64,000 nt of DNA from Nageia nagi (taxonomy: Eukaryota; Pinophyta), in contig JBITNC010000001.1 of the NCBI GenBank assembly GCA_050084985.1, positions 141,794,001-141,858,000 of the forward strand, given 5' to 3'. Positions 48,694-60,281 of this stretch are shown here, piece after piece. Numbering within the stretch: position 1 is the first letter of the stretch; every line of letters begins with the position of its first letter. The notes beneath the pieces are model-generated. The model worked only from the letters and a program-made list of their open reading frames with translations, ran no database searches and was not told the origin of the DNA. The translations under genes and the position numbers were made by a program.

Positions 48694-48998
48694 TTCATAT
48701 ACATTTTATACAGATTTCAGGTCGCGTTGTCGCGAGGTCTGCAGGAACGCAGCTGGAAGGGCGACGAAGATTGGGCTACGCCCTAATGCCCATAATCGCG
48801 CTCAATCCATCAAGAAATATTGATAACAATGCAATGCCAGACAAAATTGATGGGCTTCAATTAGGACAAGGAGATCCGCCGGCAGGATTTATAAAATCTA
48901 GCGAAGGGAAAATCGGGATAAATAAGGCTAGGCGGAGATCGGAACCCCCGAAATCTTGGATAAATACCGTTACCAAGCAGGGCTGTAATTTCTAATAA
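48694..48998 (+). CDS. Unidentified open frame, head-to-head with NAA10-like gene 2
   Basis: A higher-GC stretch is open from about 48,694 to TAA at 48,996, with the first ATG at 48,771 giving 74 residues (LQLGQGDPPAGFIKS, KARRRSEPPKSW). Just before it there are acceptor-like sites (tttatacag, atttcag), so it may be the last exon of a gene. AATAAA follows immediately after the stop (about 48,997). The other strand is closed. I do not recognise the family. The start of NAA10-like gene 2 lies about 250 bases away on the opposite strand. Confidence 0.4.
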
Positions 48999-49420
48999 AA
49001 GCTTCTGTCAAAAGGAATTTTATTACGGTTAAAAAATAATATCTACATTTTTTTTTTTTTTATTTACTCTTCAATTTTTTTCAAAGTTTAATTATGATCA
49101 AAATTATTTCAACAATGGTTATTATTATTTTTTAAATTATATTTAATATTAATATATTACAACAGTAGTTGAAATGTGGCTGTAAAAATTTTATTAATTC
49201 AAAATTATGTAAAAATTATAAAATCAAATTTGAACACTAACCTCCTAAAAAATTAAATTTTTTACCATTAAATCTTTTTTGATGAAAGTTCATTATATTA
49301 AAATAAAAAAATTTACAATAAAATGAGTTTACGATAGAAAAAGTAAAACAACTCAAAGATTACTATCATGAGGAAAGCTCGTAGAGGTCATATCAGCAGA
49401 GACCATGTGATTCCATTCAT
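48999..49420. other. AT-rich stretch with T-run, possible LINE 3' end
   Basis: A run of about 14 T at 49,048-49,061 would be a poly-A tail for the minus-strand LINE to the right. No coding signal. Confidence 0.35.
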
Positions 49421-51239
49421 TATATGGCAGATGATGAAGGTCCCAACCATCATTAGCCTAAGGCAAGCTAACTTCTTTATCACCCCATCCTGTAGCATGT
49501 TTTAGAGATGGAGGTTGAGACCACCCTTGCTAAACGGATGGTGTTGAGGATGGTAATGCATTCCAACCTAGAGTATAAGCATGTGGAGGTTGCATGTCCC
49601 ACCCCATAGGATCTCAGGAGGATCTAGCCCTAGAATTGTGATAACACTTCCGAGGAGCAGAAGATTGGACCCAAGTCTGAACATCACGTTATGACCATGA
49701 ACGCGATGAGGGATGCTAATGTAAGCAAGAGTGCAAGTGATGATGAGAGGTTGGACTTGGAGGCAATTTTCTAATAGCACATGAAGCATTACCCCAATAC
49801 TCCAGTACAATGCAGATATGGGAAAGTTTGAGCTCCACCTTTTAAGCTTGGTCAATAATCTACACCCATGTGTCAAAACAACCTTGATCTTATCAGTTAG
49901 AGCAAACTTGATTGTAGAAACAACTTCTTGAAAAACTACTTTGTTTCCAGATTTTAAAATATGAAATAAAAGAGTGAAACAAAACATTTGCCACACAATT
50001 CTCAAAGGAAGGGTGAGGGTAAAAGAATCCTCGAGCAAGGCATGTTGCCATGAAAATAGTAGAGGTATGTAAGAAGCAAAAAAGGAAGCTACCCACTTTC
50101 AGAAAATGACTACTCTTGGACAAGACCAAAACATGTGCATAGTGGACTTAGGTTCATTATTAAAACACACCTAGGGTCTAGAACTCTAAGATACTTAAGG
50201 AGATAACCTAAGGGAAAACTCTAATTGAGAAAAATCCAAACAAAAAAAGATTTTCTTTGCTCATGGCATGAAGCCCATATAGCTCTGAAGCTTTGCTTCC
50301 ACAAGGTATGTTGGGAAACCAAGTTCTATTTCTTATTAAGCTATGACACTATGGATAGCATTGGCGTAAGCTAGTTGTAGTACAAGGATTCTTTGTAATT
50401 AAGTAAGGGGTATCAAAATACCATCCCCAATATTTCCACCAAGGTTTATGAGAGTTGACACCAATCTTGTGCAAATCCAAAAAAGGTGTTAGCTCAATAA
50501 TAATATCATAGGTGGCTCAATCTAAGGCATTCATGTGAAAAGAATACCAAAAAATGGTCCAAATCTAACTCTTGGAGTGCTTGTTAAAAATATATGTAAG
50601 AGTAACAATGCCTCATTTGAAAAACTTATAGGCATGCACCCATTGAATATGGAAAAGAGGGGTACCATTAAGCTGAAAAAATGAGGACCACCAAATATTC
50701 AATTGATTCATAAAGAGCCCTTTATGAAATTTAGAACCCTTCCATTTAATCTAAGGCACCATTTGTTACCAAGCCTTCCAAATGCTTCAAATAACAAAGA
50801 AGCATGGAATTTTGATAAATATCAAGGCCATAATCAAAGAAGGAAAATCTAAACCCTTCTATGTTATTCTTTTAAGAGGCATGCCCATAGATATAGCATT
50901 TTTTATGAGAACTATCCCAGCTTCAAGTCCTCTCAAAGCTCTGCAATCCACTTAGCATAGAGAGCCATGTATTGGCTCTTACAATCAAAAATACCCATGC
51001 CCCCAGATTCTCGAGGAAGGTAATAAGTTAACCAAACCACTTTGTGGAACCCATTCTTATCTACTTTCTTATTCCAAAAAAAATCTTGAAGAAGCTTTTT
51101 TAATTTATTATAGCAAGAATATGAAGGCACCCAATAGGATGAATAATATGCATGGGTGGATGCAAGAACCTTGGAGAAAATTTCAAATTTTCATGCTAAT
51201 GAGAGCTTTTTGGAGTTCCAATAGTCTAGTTTTTTTTTT

Positions 51240-52323
51240 AACTTTATCAATCACATAGTTTCATAGCTAGGTCGTGACCCCTAAAACACAAAGGGGATGC
51301 CTAAAAACTTAAAAACCTTCCCAAGTTGAATCCAATTCCACTGATAATTAGCTAACCAAGCTGGAATGTCTAAAGAGGATTTCTTGTGGCAGAAGGTTTT
51401 TTCCCATTGAATGCTAGAGCCAGAAGCCTGATAGAACATGTCTAAGCATTCTAATATATTAGACATGGAATATTCATCCTCATGGATGGTTAAGAAAGAA
51501 TCATTTGTAAAGTGTCTATTGACAAGCTGATCTTGATTCCCAAGAATCATGATCCCATAGATTTTTTTTCATTGGAATGATTGGCAAGTAGATATTCAAA
51601 AGCTTCTACAGCTAGCACATAAAGAGACAGGGCTAATGGGAAGCCCTATTGAATAGATTGATGAAGCCCTATTGCATCAATCTCTATATTCTTCTAAGAA
51701 AAAATAGTAAAAGCATCATTAAATAGCATATTCATAGTGGTCACAAATCTAAGGCCAAACCTTAAAGCTTTCAACATGGAAAGAATGAAGATCCATTTGA
51801 TCCTATCATAAGCTTTTTCAAAATCAAGCTTCACAAAGAGAGCACATTGTTTTGTTTATTGAGCCCACTCTATTCCTTCCCAAACAAATATAACATTATC
51901 CAAAATGTAGCGATTATGAATTAATCTAGATTTCTCAAGATAAACAATGATCAAAAGGATAGGTTTAAGATATAATGCAAGGGCCTTTAATATGATTTTA
52001 TAACTGACATTCAAAAGAGTAATCGACCTCCAATTTGTGATGAGATCTAGGTCACCTTGCTTTGGGATGAACTTAATATTCCTTTTGTTGATGAGGGCCC
52101 TAAGAGAGCAAACTTGAACTATCTCAAGGTAAAATTTATGAAGGTTGAATTCAAGGAAATCCCAACAAGCTTTATAGAATTCATAAGGAAAGTTGTCAAG
52201 TCTTAGAGCTTTTTCATCAATGATTTGCATAAGAGGCTCCTCTAATTCCTTAATAGTTAAGAGCTTCTCACACTCATCTCGATATAAAGGAGAGAGTGGA
52301 AAAAGAATTACATCTTTACACAT
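51240..52323 (-). pseudogene. LINE reverse transcriptase domain
   Basis: Open stretches 51,856-52,323 and 51,281-51,550. The first carries the fingers and palm up to the SYKIILKALA and RYILDNV motifs. The second contains the active site as HFTNDSFLTI and the thumb ASGSSIQWEKT with WNWIQLGK. Both the Ala-to-Thr and the Asp-to-Asn changes at FADD are G-to-A changes. Confidence 0.8.
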
Positions 52324-52978
52324 TTTTTAGAGCTAGAGATTACTCCAAAGTGTAAGGCTGAGCCGCAAACACTTGAGTGTAATGAAGGCTAAAGAAATTA
52401 GCAATTCTAGAAGAGAGGTTAACCGAATTCCTTCATCATATAGAGCTATAAATTAAGTGGCTTTTTTTGGAGGATGGACTCTTTGAAAAAATTCCATAAA
52501 AACCTTATCCCTAATTTGAAGTTAGTGTAGCCTAGCCTTAATTAAGGCCTTGTCTTCATAAATTTCAACTAGTTTAAGCTCATATCTAATCTTAGCATCT
52601 TGCACTTGCCAGTGTGTACAGAATGGGTTGGTTTCCAAATAGATAGAGGCTTGAGCTAGCTCACCATGAAGAGTCATGAAAGATTTGTGTTTGAACTAAG
52701 AAGCTTTCTTTCCCAAATTGCATAAAATAATAGAAATGCAAAAGATGGTGTATTCCACCAATCTATCCATCCAAAATCTCTAGAAGGTCACAGGACTAAT
52801 TTCCATGCTCTATGGATGTGACAAAGTATGATATCACTCTGCAGGAAAGAAGTATTCAAGAAGATTTGATATTTGGAAGCCTCTATGGTAATGAGGTAAT
52901 TTGAATTCTAAAAGTAATGGGGGCATGATTAGAGGAGGTGAATCCCATAATAGTTTCCATGAATGAGGTCAAGGGAAC

Positions 52979-53690
52979 CTATTGGGAAAAGGAGAATTCT
53001 TGGTGGTTGGACAGCATAGCACGATCAAGCCATTTGATAATGCATGCATGGCCAACTTGAAAATTGGACCATGTATTCCAAATATAATAAGGAAAAAGAT
53101 CCACATTAAAGTTGTCATTAGGGTCTTCCAACCCTAACTTGTACTTCATAAAGAACCATGTCTCATTCTGCACAAGGACCCATTTATTAGGAGTGGAGCT
53201 AATCTTGTTAGATGCCTTTTCCACCATATTAAAATTTCCACACATAAATCAAACTATAGGTATAAGTGACAATGCACACCACCACCATAATGCACACCTT
53301 TCTAGGGCACTATTCAAGGCATAAACATTAATGATACTAAAATATATGCCCTCCACTTCAAGAAATACCCACATCGCTTAATTGTTAGGATCAGTACCCA
53401 TGATATGAATTTATTTTTCCACTTTTGCCTAACAGAATGATGGTGCCACCACTCTCATGTGAGTGATTTTTGGCATACATTTGGCATCTCGATCAAATGG
53501 AAGAACATGCTGATTGCAAAGTAAACTCATTTGCTAACTTCTTGTAGACACACAAAATTAGGGTAGCCATACATCTAAAAACATGAAAATAACTCTTCTT
53601 AGACTATGTAATGTTGGACTAGATCCGTCAATCCTTGAACATTCTATGAAATGTAATTCATTCAAGAATGTCTAGGAGCATACCTCCATG
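52979..53690 (-). pseudogene. LINE endonuclease domain
   Basis: An EEP-type endonuclease. It reads NVQGL near 53,660, VCLQEV near 53,560, GIYFSIINVYALNS near 53,330 and CGNFNMVEKA near 53,240. The open part is 52,979-53,245. The catalytic Asp of GDFN is Asn here (GAT to AAT). A Trp codon and a few Gln-like codons are TAG. Confidence 0.75.
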
Positions 53691-54059
53691 AGCATCCACA
53701 TCTAATTTCAAATTAGAAAGAGATTGAAAAGAATTGTTAAAAGAATTTCTTTCCCTTTATTTGGAGGATCGGTATGACATCATTTATCCATGTGATGCAC
53801 TAAATTTTCTCGAGGTAGGCTATGGGAATTCCATCCTATCATTCAAGAGTGAGCCCCCTCTACTTGATCTAATTATTGAATAATGATGGAGACTAAAGGA
53901 ATATCATCCTCATCTAAAAAATCCCTAGACTCCTTAATACTCTGAGGAGTGGGAGGAGGAGGAGTTTTAATTTCCAACCTTAGTTTGAAAGCTACTGCCT
54001 GAGCATAGCTTACTGATGACTACCTAGAATTAACTAGTTTAGTACCTTTTCCCTTACAC

Positions 54060-54317
54060 AAGAAGAAATTATTGGAAAGATTGTCTTTTCAAAGCTTTCT
54101 TGTAAATGGTAGAGTGTAAATGAATTTTTTTCTAAGCCTCCTTTGTAGTCTTATCATTTTGTGGGATGATGCTCTAATCTTGTGGCTCAATATAACCTTC
54201 CTTTATGACATCCCACAAGCCTTTTCCTATGACCAAGGTCTTCATTTTAATGGATGAATACTCACAATCTAATTCATTTAACTTAGCTATGGGAAGATTG
54301 TTATTATTGGTAACCAT
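54060..54317 (-). pseudogene. Copia gag N-terminus next to the LINE
   Basis: From ATG at 54,317 (minus) one frame gives about 80 codons: KLNELDCEYSSIKMKTL, then GKGLWDVIKEGYIEP, with three stops at Gln-like positions. This is the UBN2-type start of a copia gag. A Pro-rich and acidic segment follows in the direction of the LINE endonuclease (53,700-54,060), which may be LINE ORF1 or copia remnant. Confidence 0.7.
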
Positions 54318-54775
54318 TTTTATAATGCTTAATACAATAAGACTTCTCTACACATCTTTGGTTTTCACAATTACAAAAAGTTTTTTGTAGCACTAAAAAC
54401 TTCCTCAAACCCCAATGGTTTCAATATTATAATAATAATAAAAAACTATTTTTATAAAATGTAATAAATAGCATAACAAAATTGCAAAAAACTCCATAAT
54501 TTTTACTGAATAGACATTCTTTGGGATAGTCATAAAACATAGGGCTTAAACTTATCCAAATGAGTTGAAATTTGGATAGGATGTTGTACACATCCATACC
54601 TATAAATGGTCCACATTTTACATAAAAAAGAAAATTAGATCAAAATATATACACTTCACATGTTGAATAAGTTTTTTAGGCTTGCACATACATTTTTTAA
54701 GAACTATAAAAAACACAAACTATAGTTTAAAAATGCTCTCAAGCCTTTTTTACCCAAGCTTATGATCGTCCTTGA

Positions 54776-54787
54776 GCTCTGATACCA
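54776..54787 (-). promoter_or_regulatory. Copia primer binding site (tRNA-iMet type), minus strand
   Basis: gctctgatacca is the exact complement of tggtatcagagc. It lies about 460 bases upstream of the copia gag ATG on the same strand. The LTR should end at the TG at 54,790 (CA on the minus strand). Confidence 0.85.
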
Positions 54788-54789
54788 AA

Positions 54790-55100
54790 TGAGATTGATC
54801 TACATCAAAGAAGAAAATTACATCAATATATATAGGCTATGAAGATACCTAAAAATAGAAAGTAGTTGAGAAATATCCTCAACCAATTCAGCTAAAACTT
54901 AAGAAAGTAACTAATTCCCCCAATTATAAGAAACACCCTAACAAACTAAATTATTATTCAAACATGACTAATTTTAAGCTAATACAAGATATTCTAAAAT
55001 ATGTAAAATATTTAAATCTTAAAACTATAGACCTTAGGGAAAATATCCAACATCATTTTTTTCATCAATTGCTTATCATTGCAAAAAGCTTAGGTAATTT
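54790..55100 (-). repeat. Probable copia LTR beyond the primer site
   Basis: Starts right after the primer site. A TATA-like run (atatatatagg on the plus strand) lies near 54,819-54,829. Outer limit not determined, as there is no second LTR. Confidence 0.4.
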
Positions 55101-56348
55101 CATTGTGAAAATTAAACATAAGTATTTTATTAAGTTTAAGTTTTTTTTTTAAATATTTTTATACAAGGAAATGATAGAAGTTATATTTTATCCTTATGCC
55201 TTTTAGAGTGAAAGGCTCAATATTTATCATTTTCACTATGAAAGCATTGTATAGATTTTTCTTTAGCAACATAAACTTGTTTAGATTTTCATTTCATTGT
55301 GAGAAATTATAATTAAATATTTTATAAAGAAATTAGTTTATTTTTAAGCTATAATATTTTATAACATTTAATTGATTATGTAGAAGATAAAAGCTAAGAT
55401 TTTGATGAGAAATCAAGCTATATGCAAAGGAGCAACCAAAATGCTAGGAAAAATGGATACACCTATATAGGCCTTATTCAAGGACCAATTAACTAAAAAT
55501 AAAGATATTCCATGGACATACACAAATCCTATCCAAAACTTGGAAAACTTATACTATTAGTCAAAGCTTGGGGAAGTCACTATTAGGAAATGGTAAATAC
55601 TACTTGAGAACATACATGAGGTATTTTTAATATCTAGTTGAACTATCGATATATCGATAAGTATTTTATAATGGGAGGGTGTAGGGGTATTTAAAATTCA
55701 TGCAAATGGTAAATTTTAGAAAAGGGTTATTATTTATTATACATGGATTTACCATGAGGGGTTTAATAAATTTAAAAGGGACATGGTAAATTTTAAAAAT
55801 TGAGGTTTTTTAAGAAGCCAACGTTCGAATGTGTGTTGAAAGCTTTCTACTAAGTGAGCCACTTGGCAGTCAAAGATGAAAAAATAAATAAATTTAGCAT
55901 ATTCTATTGGATTAGTCATGTCAACAATTTTTCCTTTTACCCTTTGATTTCTAGAATTGTAATTAGTAGTAGCCAATTGCTATGATGTAGAATCTAGAAT
56001 AGTTGTAACTAAAATAGGACAAGTGATTATTGGTTTATCTCTAAAAAATATAGAATTAGTTTTTATAATTTATAAAAGAGGTATTAAATATGGAAAATAG
56101 AAGTTTGTAGTAGGGAGCAAGAATGGGAAGAAACCTTCAAAGGCAATTTGAGCTTGGTTCAAGTCAAAACACCAAGTTAAAACTCACCATCAAGTCATAA
56201 AGGATTTAAGGGATATGTTAAAATATGAGTATGCTAAATGTACAAGTTTTATATCTAGAGTATTAGTGAGGTCGAACGATCAAAATTTTTGATAGGATTT
56301 TTTTTTTTAACAAATTTAGAGGGGGCTCCAACTATAATGGAGCTAGTT
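55101..56348. other. No recognisable gene
   Basis: AT-rich sequence. Open frames near 55,749-55,976 (minus) lack family features. A coding-like plus-strand fragment may start near 56,101 but is too broken to follow. Confidence 0.45.
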
Positions 56349-56780
56349 TATTAATGATACTCTAAAGGATCAATTATCCACATTTAGGGATAAAAATAAA
56401 TTTGATATGACAAGATATTTTATTTGGATAATGATGTATATGAAGATGGGGCCTAATCTAGAAGGTGTTGAAACTAAAAATGGTAATCCCATGAACCAAG
56501 TCTTGTTTGTATATGCATTGTGGTATAAAGATAAAAATGGAAAAAAGTACATCATGAGAAATGATGCCTAAGAGTATGAAATTACATGGATTTAGTTGGA
56601 GCTAATGCTATTCAAAGATTGTCTATCAAGGCCTAATGCACACTATAATGCTAACTAGTTTATTGAAAATGAAAGCTTTACTTATATAACAGTAAATGGT
56701 TTTAGGCAAGATTCTGACTAAAATTTTGTAATTATCATTTTAGATTATCACTACAAGATTATCAAGTTTTATCTACATTT
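56349..56780 (+). pseudogene. Unidentified fossil coding frame
   Basis: One plus-strand frame reads about 140 codons (FRDKNKFDMTRYF, YALWYKDKNGKKYIM, then SFTYITVNGFRQD) with four internal stops (TAA at DA*E, TAG at WI*L, TAG at AN*F, TAA at SD*N). The stops fit Gln-like positions, as in the other fossils. No family recognised. Confidence 0.4.
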
Positions 56781-57265
56781 CATATTTATTTACTACAATA
56801 ATTTAATGCTACTAATAAAAGGGGGTGTTTGTAATAAAAATATTATAATGTCTCTCATAATCATTTAAGATATGCAATCAAACTCTTCCAATTTTTATTT
56901 TACAAATTTCAATTATTTTATTTTGAACTCCATCTTTAAACAAAAATCTTCATAAAAACTTAGAAGTAAATGACATTCAATCCTAATTTAATCATTCAAA
57001 GAAAGCATGCTCATTCAAACTTTTACCTTTGATTTACAACATTCGAGACAAGAAAGATCTCTAACCATATCATTAAAATGTTCTATATCATTTTGCATCA
57101 TCAACACTTCACTTCAAAATTAACTACATCTAAGATTTCCCCCAACTATTAGAGAGAAAATAAGAAATTAGGCAAACGAAGGCATGCAAGTTCCTTCAAA
57201 ACCCACAATTACATGCAAGGAGAAAGCCATGAAGACCAGTCCGTGAAAAAGGTGTTATCTATGCC
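56781..57265. other. Upstream region of the preY-like gene
   Basis: Non-coding by inspection. It becomes less AT-rich towards 57,200. No clear core promoter picked out. Confidence 0.4.
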
Positions 57266-57508
57266 ATGGCGAGGCAGATAAACAGCAAATTGTTGGAGTT
57301 CCTTGTGTGCCCTCTTTCCAAGGAGGCCTTGAGGTGAATTAAGCTCAACCATATTGCTGACATCACTGACTTCTTTCCATTTTTCTGATCACCCATCTTT
57401 TCGTATGGCAATCATTTCTTGCTCAGGTTTTGCCCAAAATCAAACGCTCTTATCAGTGATTCACTGGGCGTTTCATATCCCGTGAGAAATTTTACTCCAT
57501 TCTGGTAG
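57266..57508 (+). pseudogene. UPF0434/preY-like (Trm112-like fold) gene, two exons, probably truncated
   Basis: Exon 1, 57,266-57,333, reads MARQINSKLLEFLVCPLSKEAL. A 93-base intron, 57,334-57,426, has GT...AG ends (gtgaatt and gctcag). Exon 2 from 57,427 restores frame through a split Arg codon and reads FCPKSNALISDSLGVSYPV, then RNFTPFW and TAG at 57,506-57,508. Family proteins have LLEFLVCPLSK, then a YC-like segment, SLISD--GVSYPI-DGIP and LVP. The order and spacing fit, but DGIP is degraded (RNFTP) and the stop falls at the LVP position, perhaps from a one-base deletion. Product would be 49 residues against about 60-100. Plant members are mitochondrial assembly-type proteins or related to Trm112; role here unproven. 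Confidence 0.6.
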
Positions 57509-58352
57509 CCAAATAATTGCGATGAAATTTTAAAAAGGGATATTTTTGTTTTATAGTTTTATTTCACGAAATTTCATATATAGGTTTATGATTAATTCCG
57601 ATGAGTTGGGCGAATATTCTTTGTGAGATAGTAGCAGATGTAATGTAATCTTTAGGTCATTGGGTTCCTTGGTCCATTTACTCATAATTGAATTTACACT
57701 TTTCTTTTTACTTTGAAGTAATTATGAAGGTATATGCTATGCGTGTGATGTAGTTTTTACATCCAAAAAAAAAAAAAAAAAAAAACCCTAAGACTTACAG
57801 TTAAGCTTGGTTGCTGATCATAAATAGTTTCTCAAGGCTCGGTCATGTAGGGCTTCCTTTTTTATTAAATGAATGTACGAATGTTGGTTATCTACTTTTA
57901 CTGTTGTATGAATCTAGATATTTAACATGACGATGCCTTCTCAATCACTCTACATTGCAGTTAAATTTTACCTCCTTGTCATTAAGACTTCAATGTCAAG
58001 CTCTGGAACTATTCTTTACAATATGACCCATCAAAAGCCGTCTTTAAATATTTCCTTTTCCTCAAAACTGCTATTCTAAATGTTTTTGGTTGTTCGAACA
58101 AATGTAAATACTATCCATGAAAAGAAAACAGCTAGAAACCACTTTGAGAGATCACAAACCCTAGGTACCATATTGCTCTCTCTTTGGAAAGGCCAATGCA
58201 ATACTTACCTGGCCTTGATGACAATCTCAAATTCTTCAGCCTCTTGATTAGAAGGACCCACCAATTACTTCAGAAGAAGTGGTTATGGTGACCTTAAAAC
58301 CTCAAAAGATGAATTTTTTTGAAAAACCCTATAATTTTTGTAACCTTCAATT
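57509..58352. other. Spacer with A-run
   Basis: Contains a run of 21 A at 57,765-57,785 about 260 bases past the preY-like stop. This could be a remnant poly-A tail of a retro-inserted sequence or a simple repeat. No gene seen. Confidence 0.5.
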
Positions 58353-58532
58353 TGTTAGAAATAACTATTACATCATTTGTTTTATATAATGTTATTAATA
58401 ATTTAAAAAAAGGTGGGGTAGTTCAAGTTGGATCTTGATTTTTCCAAGTACAAATGCCGTAACTCCTCACATCATGGTATACAAAAACGTATCTTGCATG
58501 ATTACAAATAGTGTGTTCTCTTTCCTTTAACA
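58353..58532 (+). repeat. 5' LTR of compact copia element
   Basis: TGTTAGAAATAAC to TTTAACA. The right LTR matches in order and spacing with many substitutions. Confidence 0.75.
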
Positions 58533-58589
58533 TGGTATCAAATCGTGCATGATAATGGGATCTCTTTGTATGCAATATTGAACGGTGCA

Positions 58590-59440
58590 TATGATCTTTG
58601 CAGTTTGTTGAATGTTGTCAATCCTAATGGTTGTCGCTACTTTCAACTTTTTGTTGATGATTCAAGATGATGATGTGGGTATTGCTTGAAACAAAAGTTC
58701 CAAGCTCTATACATTACTTAAATGAGCTCAAACACCTGGTGGAGAAACAAACTGGTTGTGGCCTCAAGTCTCTCCCCTCAGATTGAGGGGGGAATATAAG
58801 TCCACAAAATTCTCAGAGTACCTGAAGCAGAATGGCATTCAACACCAATTAATAGTTGCCTACATGTTGCAAGAAAATGGAGTTGCAAAAAGGTTTAGTC
58901 ATATGATCATGGAAATGGTGCTGTGTACGTTGAGGGATGATGATTTGGAGAACACATATTGGGTTGAGGCTATTCCTACTACAGTTTATTTCCTAAACCG
59001 TGCACCCATCAATGCCTTTGATGGCATAATGTTGGAGGAGGCATGGATTGGTCACATGCCTTACATTTCTCATCTCAGAGTTTTCAGGAGCATTGCCCCA
59101 CATGCTTGTTCGTAAGGAGAAAAGAAGAATGTTGGAGCAAAAATCCTTGAAGTTTATTCTTCCTGGATACAATGCGAAGTTTAAGGCATACAAAGCATTT
59201 GATCATGTGACGAAGAAGATTCATATCAACAGACACATAGTCTGTGACGACATGCTTGACTCACCTTCTTCCTCATCACTTGAGATAGATGATGCATTGA
59301 TAATAACATATGATGGTGATAATGATGGGATACTATAAGCTCCATAGGGTGGTGAAACTATCATTGACATCAATGCTACTGATTGATTTAATGGTGTTGA
59401 AAATGCTGGAGGTTCAGAGACCAAAGTTTTGAACCCTCAT
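58590..59440 (+). pseudogene. Copia integrase and linker
   Basis: Starts in the integrase core (CRYFQLFVDDSR near 58,630), then ELKHLVEKQTGCGLKSLPSD. The open stretch 58,756-59,115 reads KFSEYLKQNGIQHQL, NGVAKRFSHMI, YWVEAIPTTVYFLNRAPI and SHLRVFRSI. 59,048-59,338 adds KSLKFILPGYNAKFKAYK, the end of the domain. The catalytic Glu of QNGVAERKN is Lys in VAKR. It is followed by a Ser/Asp-rich linker. Confidence 0.8.
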
Positions 59441-59456
59441 GTTTAATGATTCACAA

Positions 59457-60281
59457 CATTGTTGGAAAACTTGGACTCAGAAACTACTCGGCAAGGCAAA
59501 TTTTGGAGAGTACTCAGCAACTCTTGCAAAAAAATTCGGCAAAAGAAACTTTAAACCTTTCATGAAAAACATACAAAATGATATTTAAATTTTGAGTCAA
59601 ATAATTAAATAATAATTGATGATTAAGTAAAAAGATTAATTAAATGCATAATTTAAAATAAAAGTGAAATAAACAATTAAATAGATGGTAATTTTGAACA
59701 AATAAATTAAATTTGATAGTAAATCCAATTAAATATTTAATGAAATTAAACAAAGTCTTTTACCACAAAATAAATAGCCTAACATTATTGACAATTGAAC
59801 TAGCGAAGAGAAGCAAAACAACAATGCACCTACAAATACGTCTTTGAACAAACATCACTCATGATTGCATTCAGATTGTTTGTTGTGTGTCTCTCACACT
59901 TAGAATACCCATCACCTCTCCACTACCCACTCCCACCACCATTACTGCACTATGTAAAAACTGTTGATGTCAACGAGGATCTACATGTCTTGCATAATGT
60001 TCATGACATCATACACTCCTTTGCATATGTTTATGGTGCTGCCTTTAAAAGGAGGGATAACACTAGGGCAAGTGCAACCATGCTCTCATTCTAGTTTTTT
60101 GACTATATTTTTTTTGAAATGTGGTTTTGTTTTCATAGTGGCCGAGTAACCGCAAGTAACCCACAAGTAATCAGTTGGGTAATTAGGTGGCACTTGTCAT
60201 TGGTGAGTAACACCCCCAAGTAACCCTTTTGGAGCCTGTAGTGCAAGTAACTACCGTTTACTCGCCCATTTTCGAACACTG
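59457..60281. mobile_element. hAT-like non-autonomous insertion in the copia element
   Basis: The left end CATTGTTGGAAAACTTGGACTC and the reverse complement of the right end CAGTGTTCGAAAATGGGCGAGT form an imperfect terminal inverted repeat of about 22-25 bases. The last 150 bases carry several aagtaac/gagtaac motifs, typical of subterminal repeats. No transposase is seen; open frames inside lack family features. Clean 8-base target copies were not found; instead a 16-base direct repeat lies further out (59,423-59,438 and 60,337-60,352). Confidence 0.5.

Larger units (their letters stand above)
49421..53690 (-). mobile_element. L1-like LINE, ORF2 remnant, minus strand
   Basis: On the minus strand, in order: endonuclease (about 53,680-52,800), RT (52,323-51,240), connection and thumb (51,130-50,930) and a zf-RVT-like end (about 50,250-49,560). 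Endonuclease motifs are NVQGL, VCLQEV and CGNFNMVE (normally GDFN). RT shows ITLLNVSYKIILKALA and the active site HFTNDSF (normally FADDS). The stretch 51,130-50,933 has LLQDFFWNKK, GFHKVVWL and ESGGMGI. Long stretches stay open, but stops and changed catalytic residues make it inactive. I see no clear target-site duplication. Confidence 0.85.

Noticed and set aside
57765-57785. Poly-A tail proving the preY-like copy is a retrocopy
   Set aside because: The copy has an in-frame intron with GT...AG ends, so it was not made from spliced mRNA; the A-run is unexplained.
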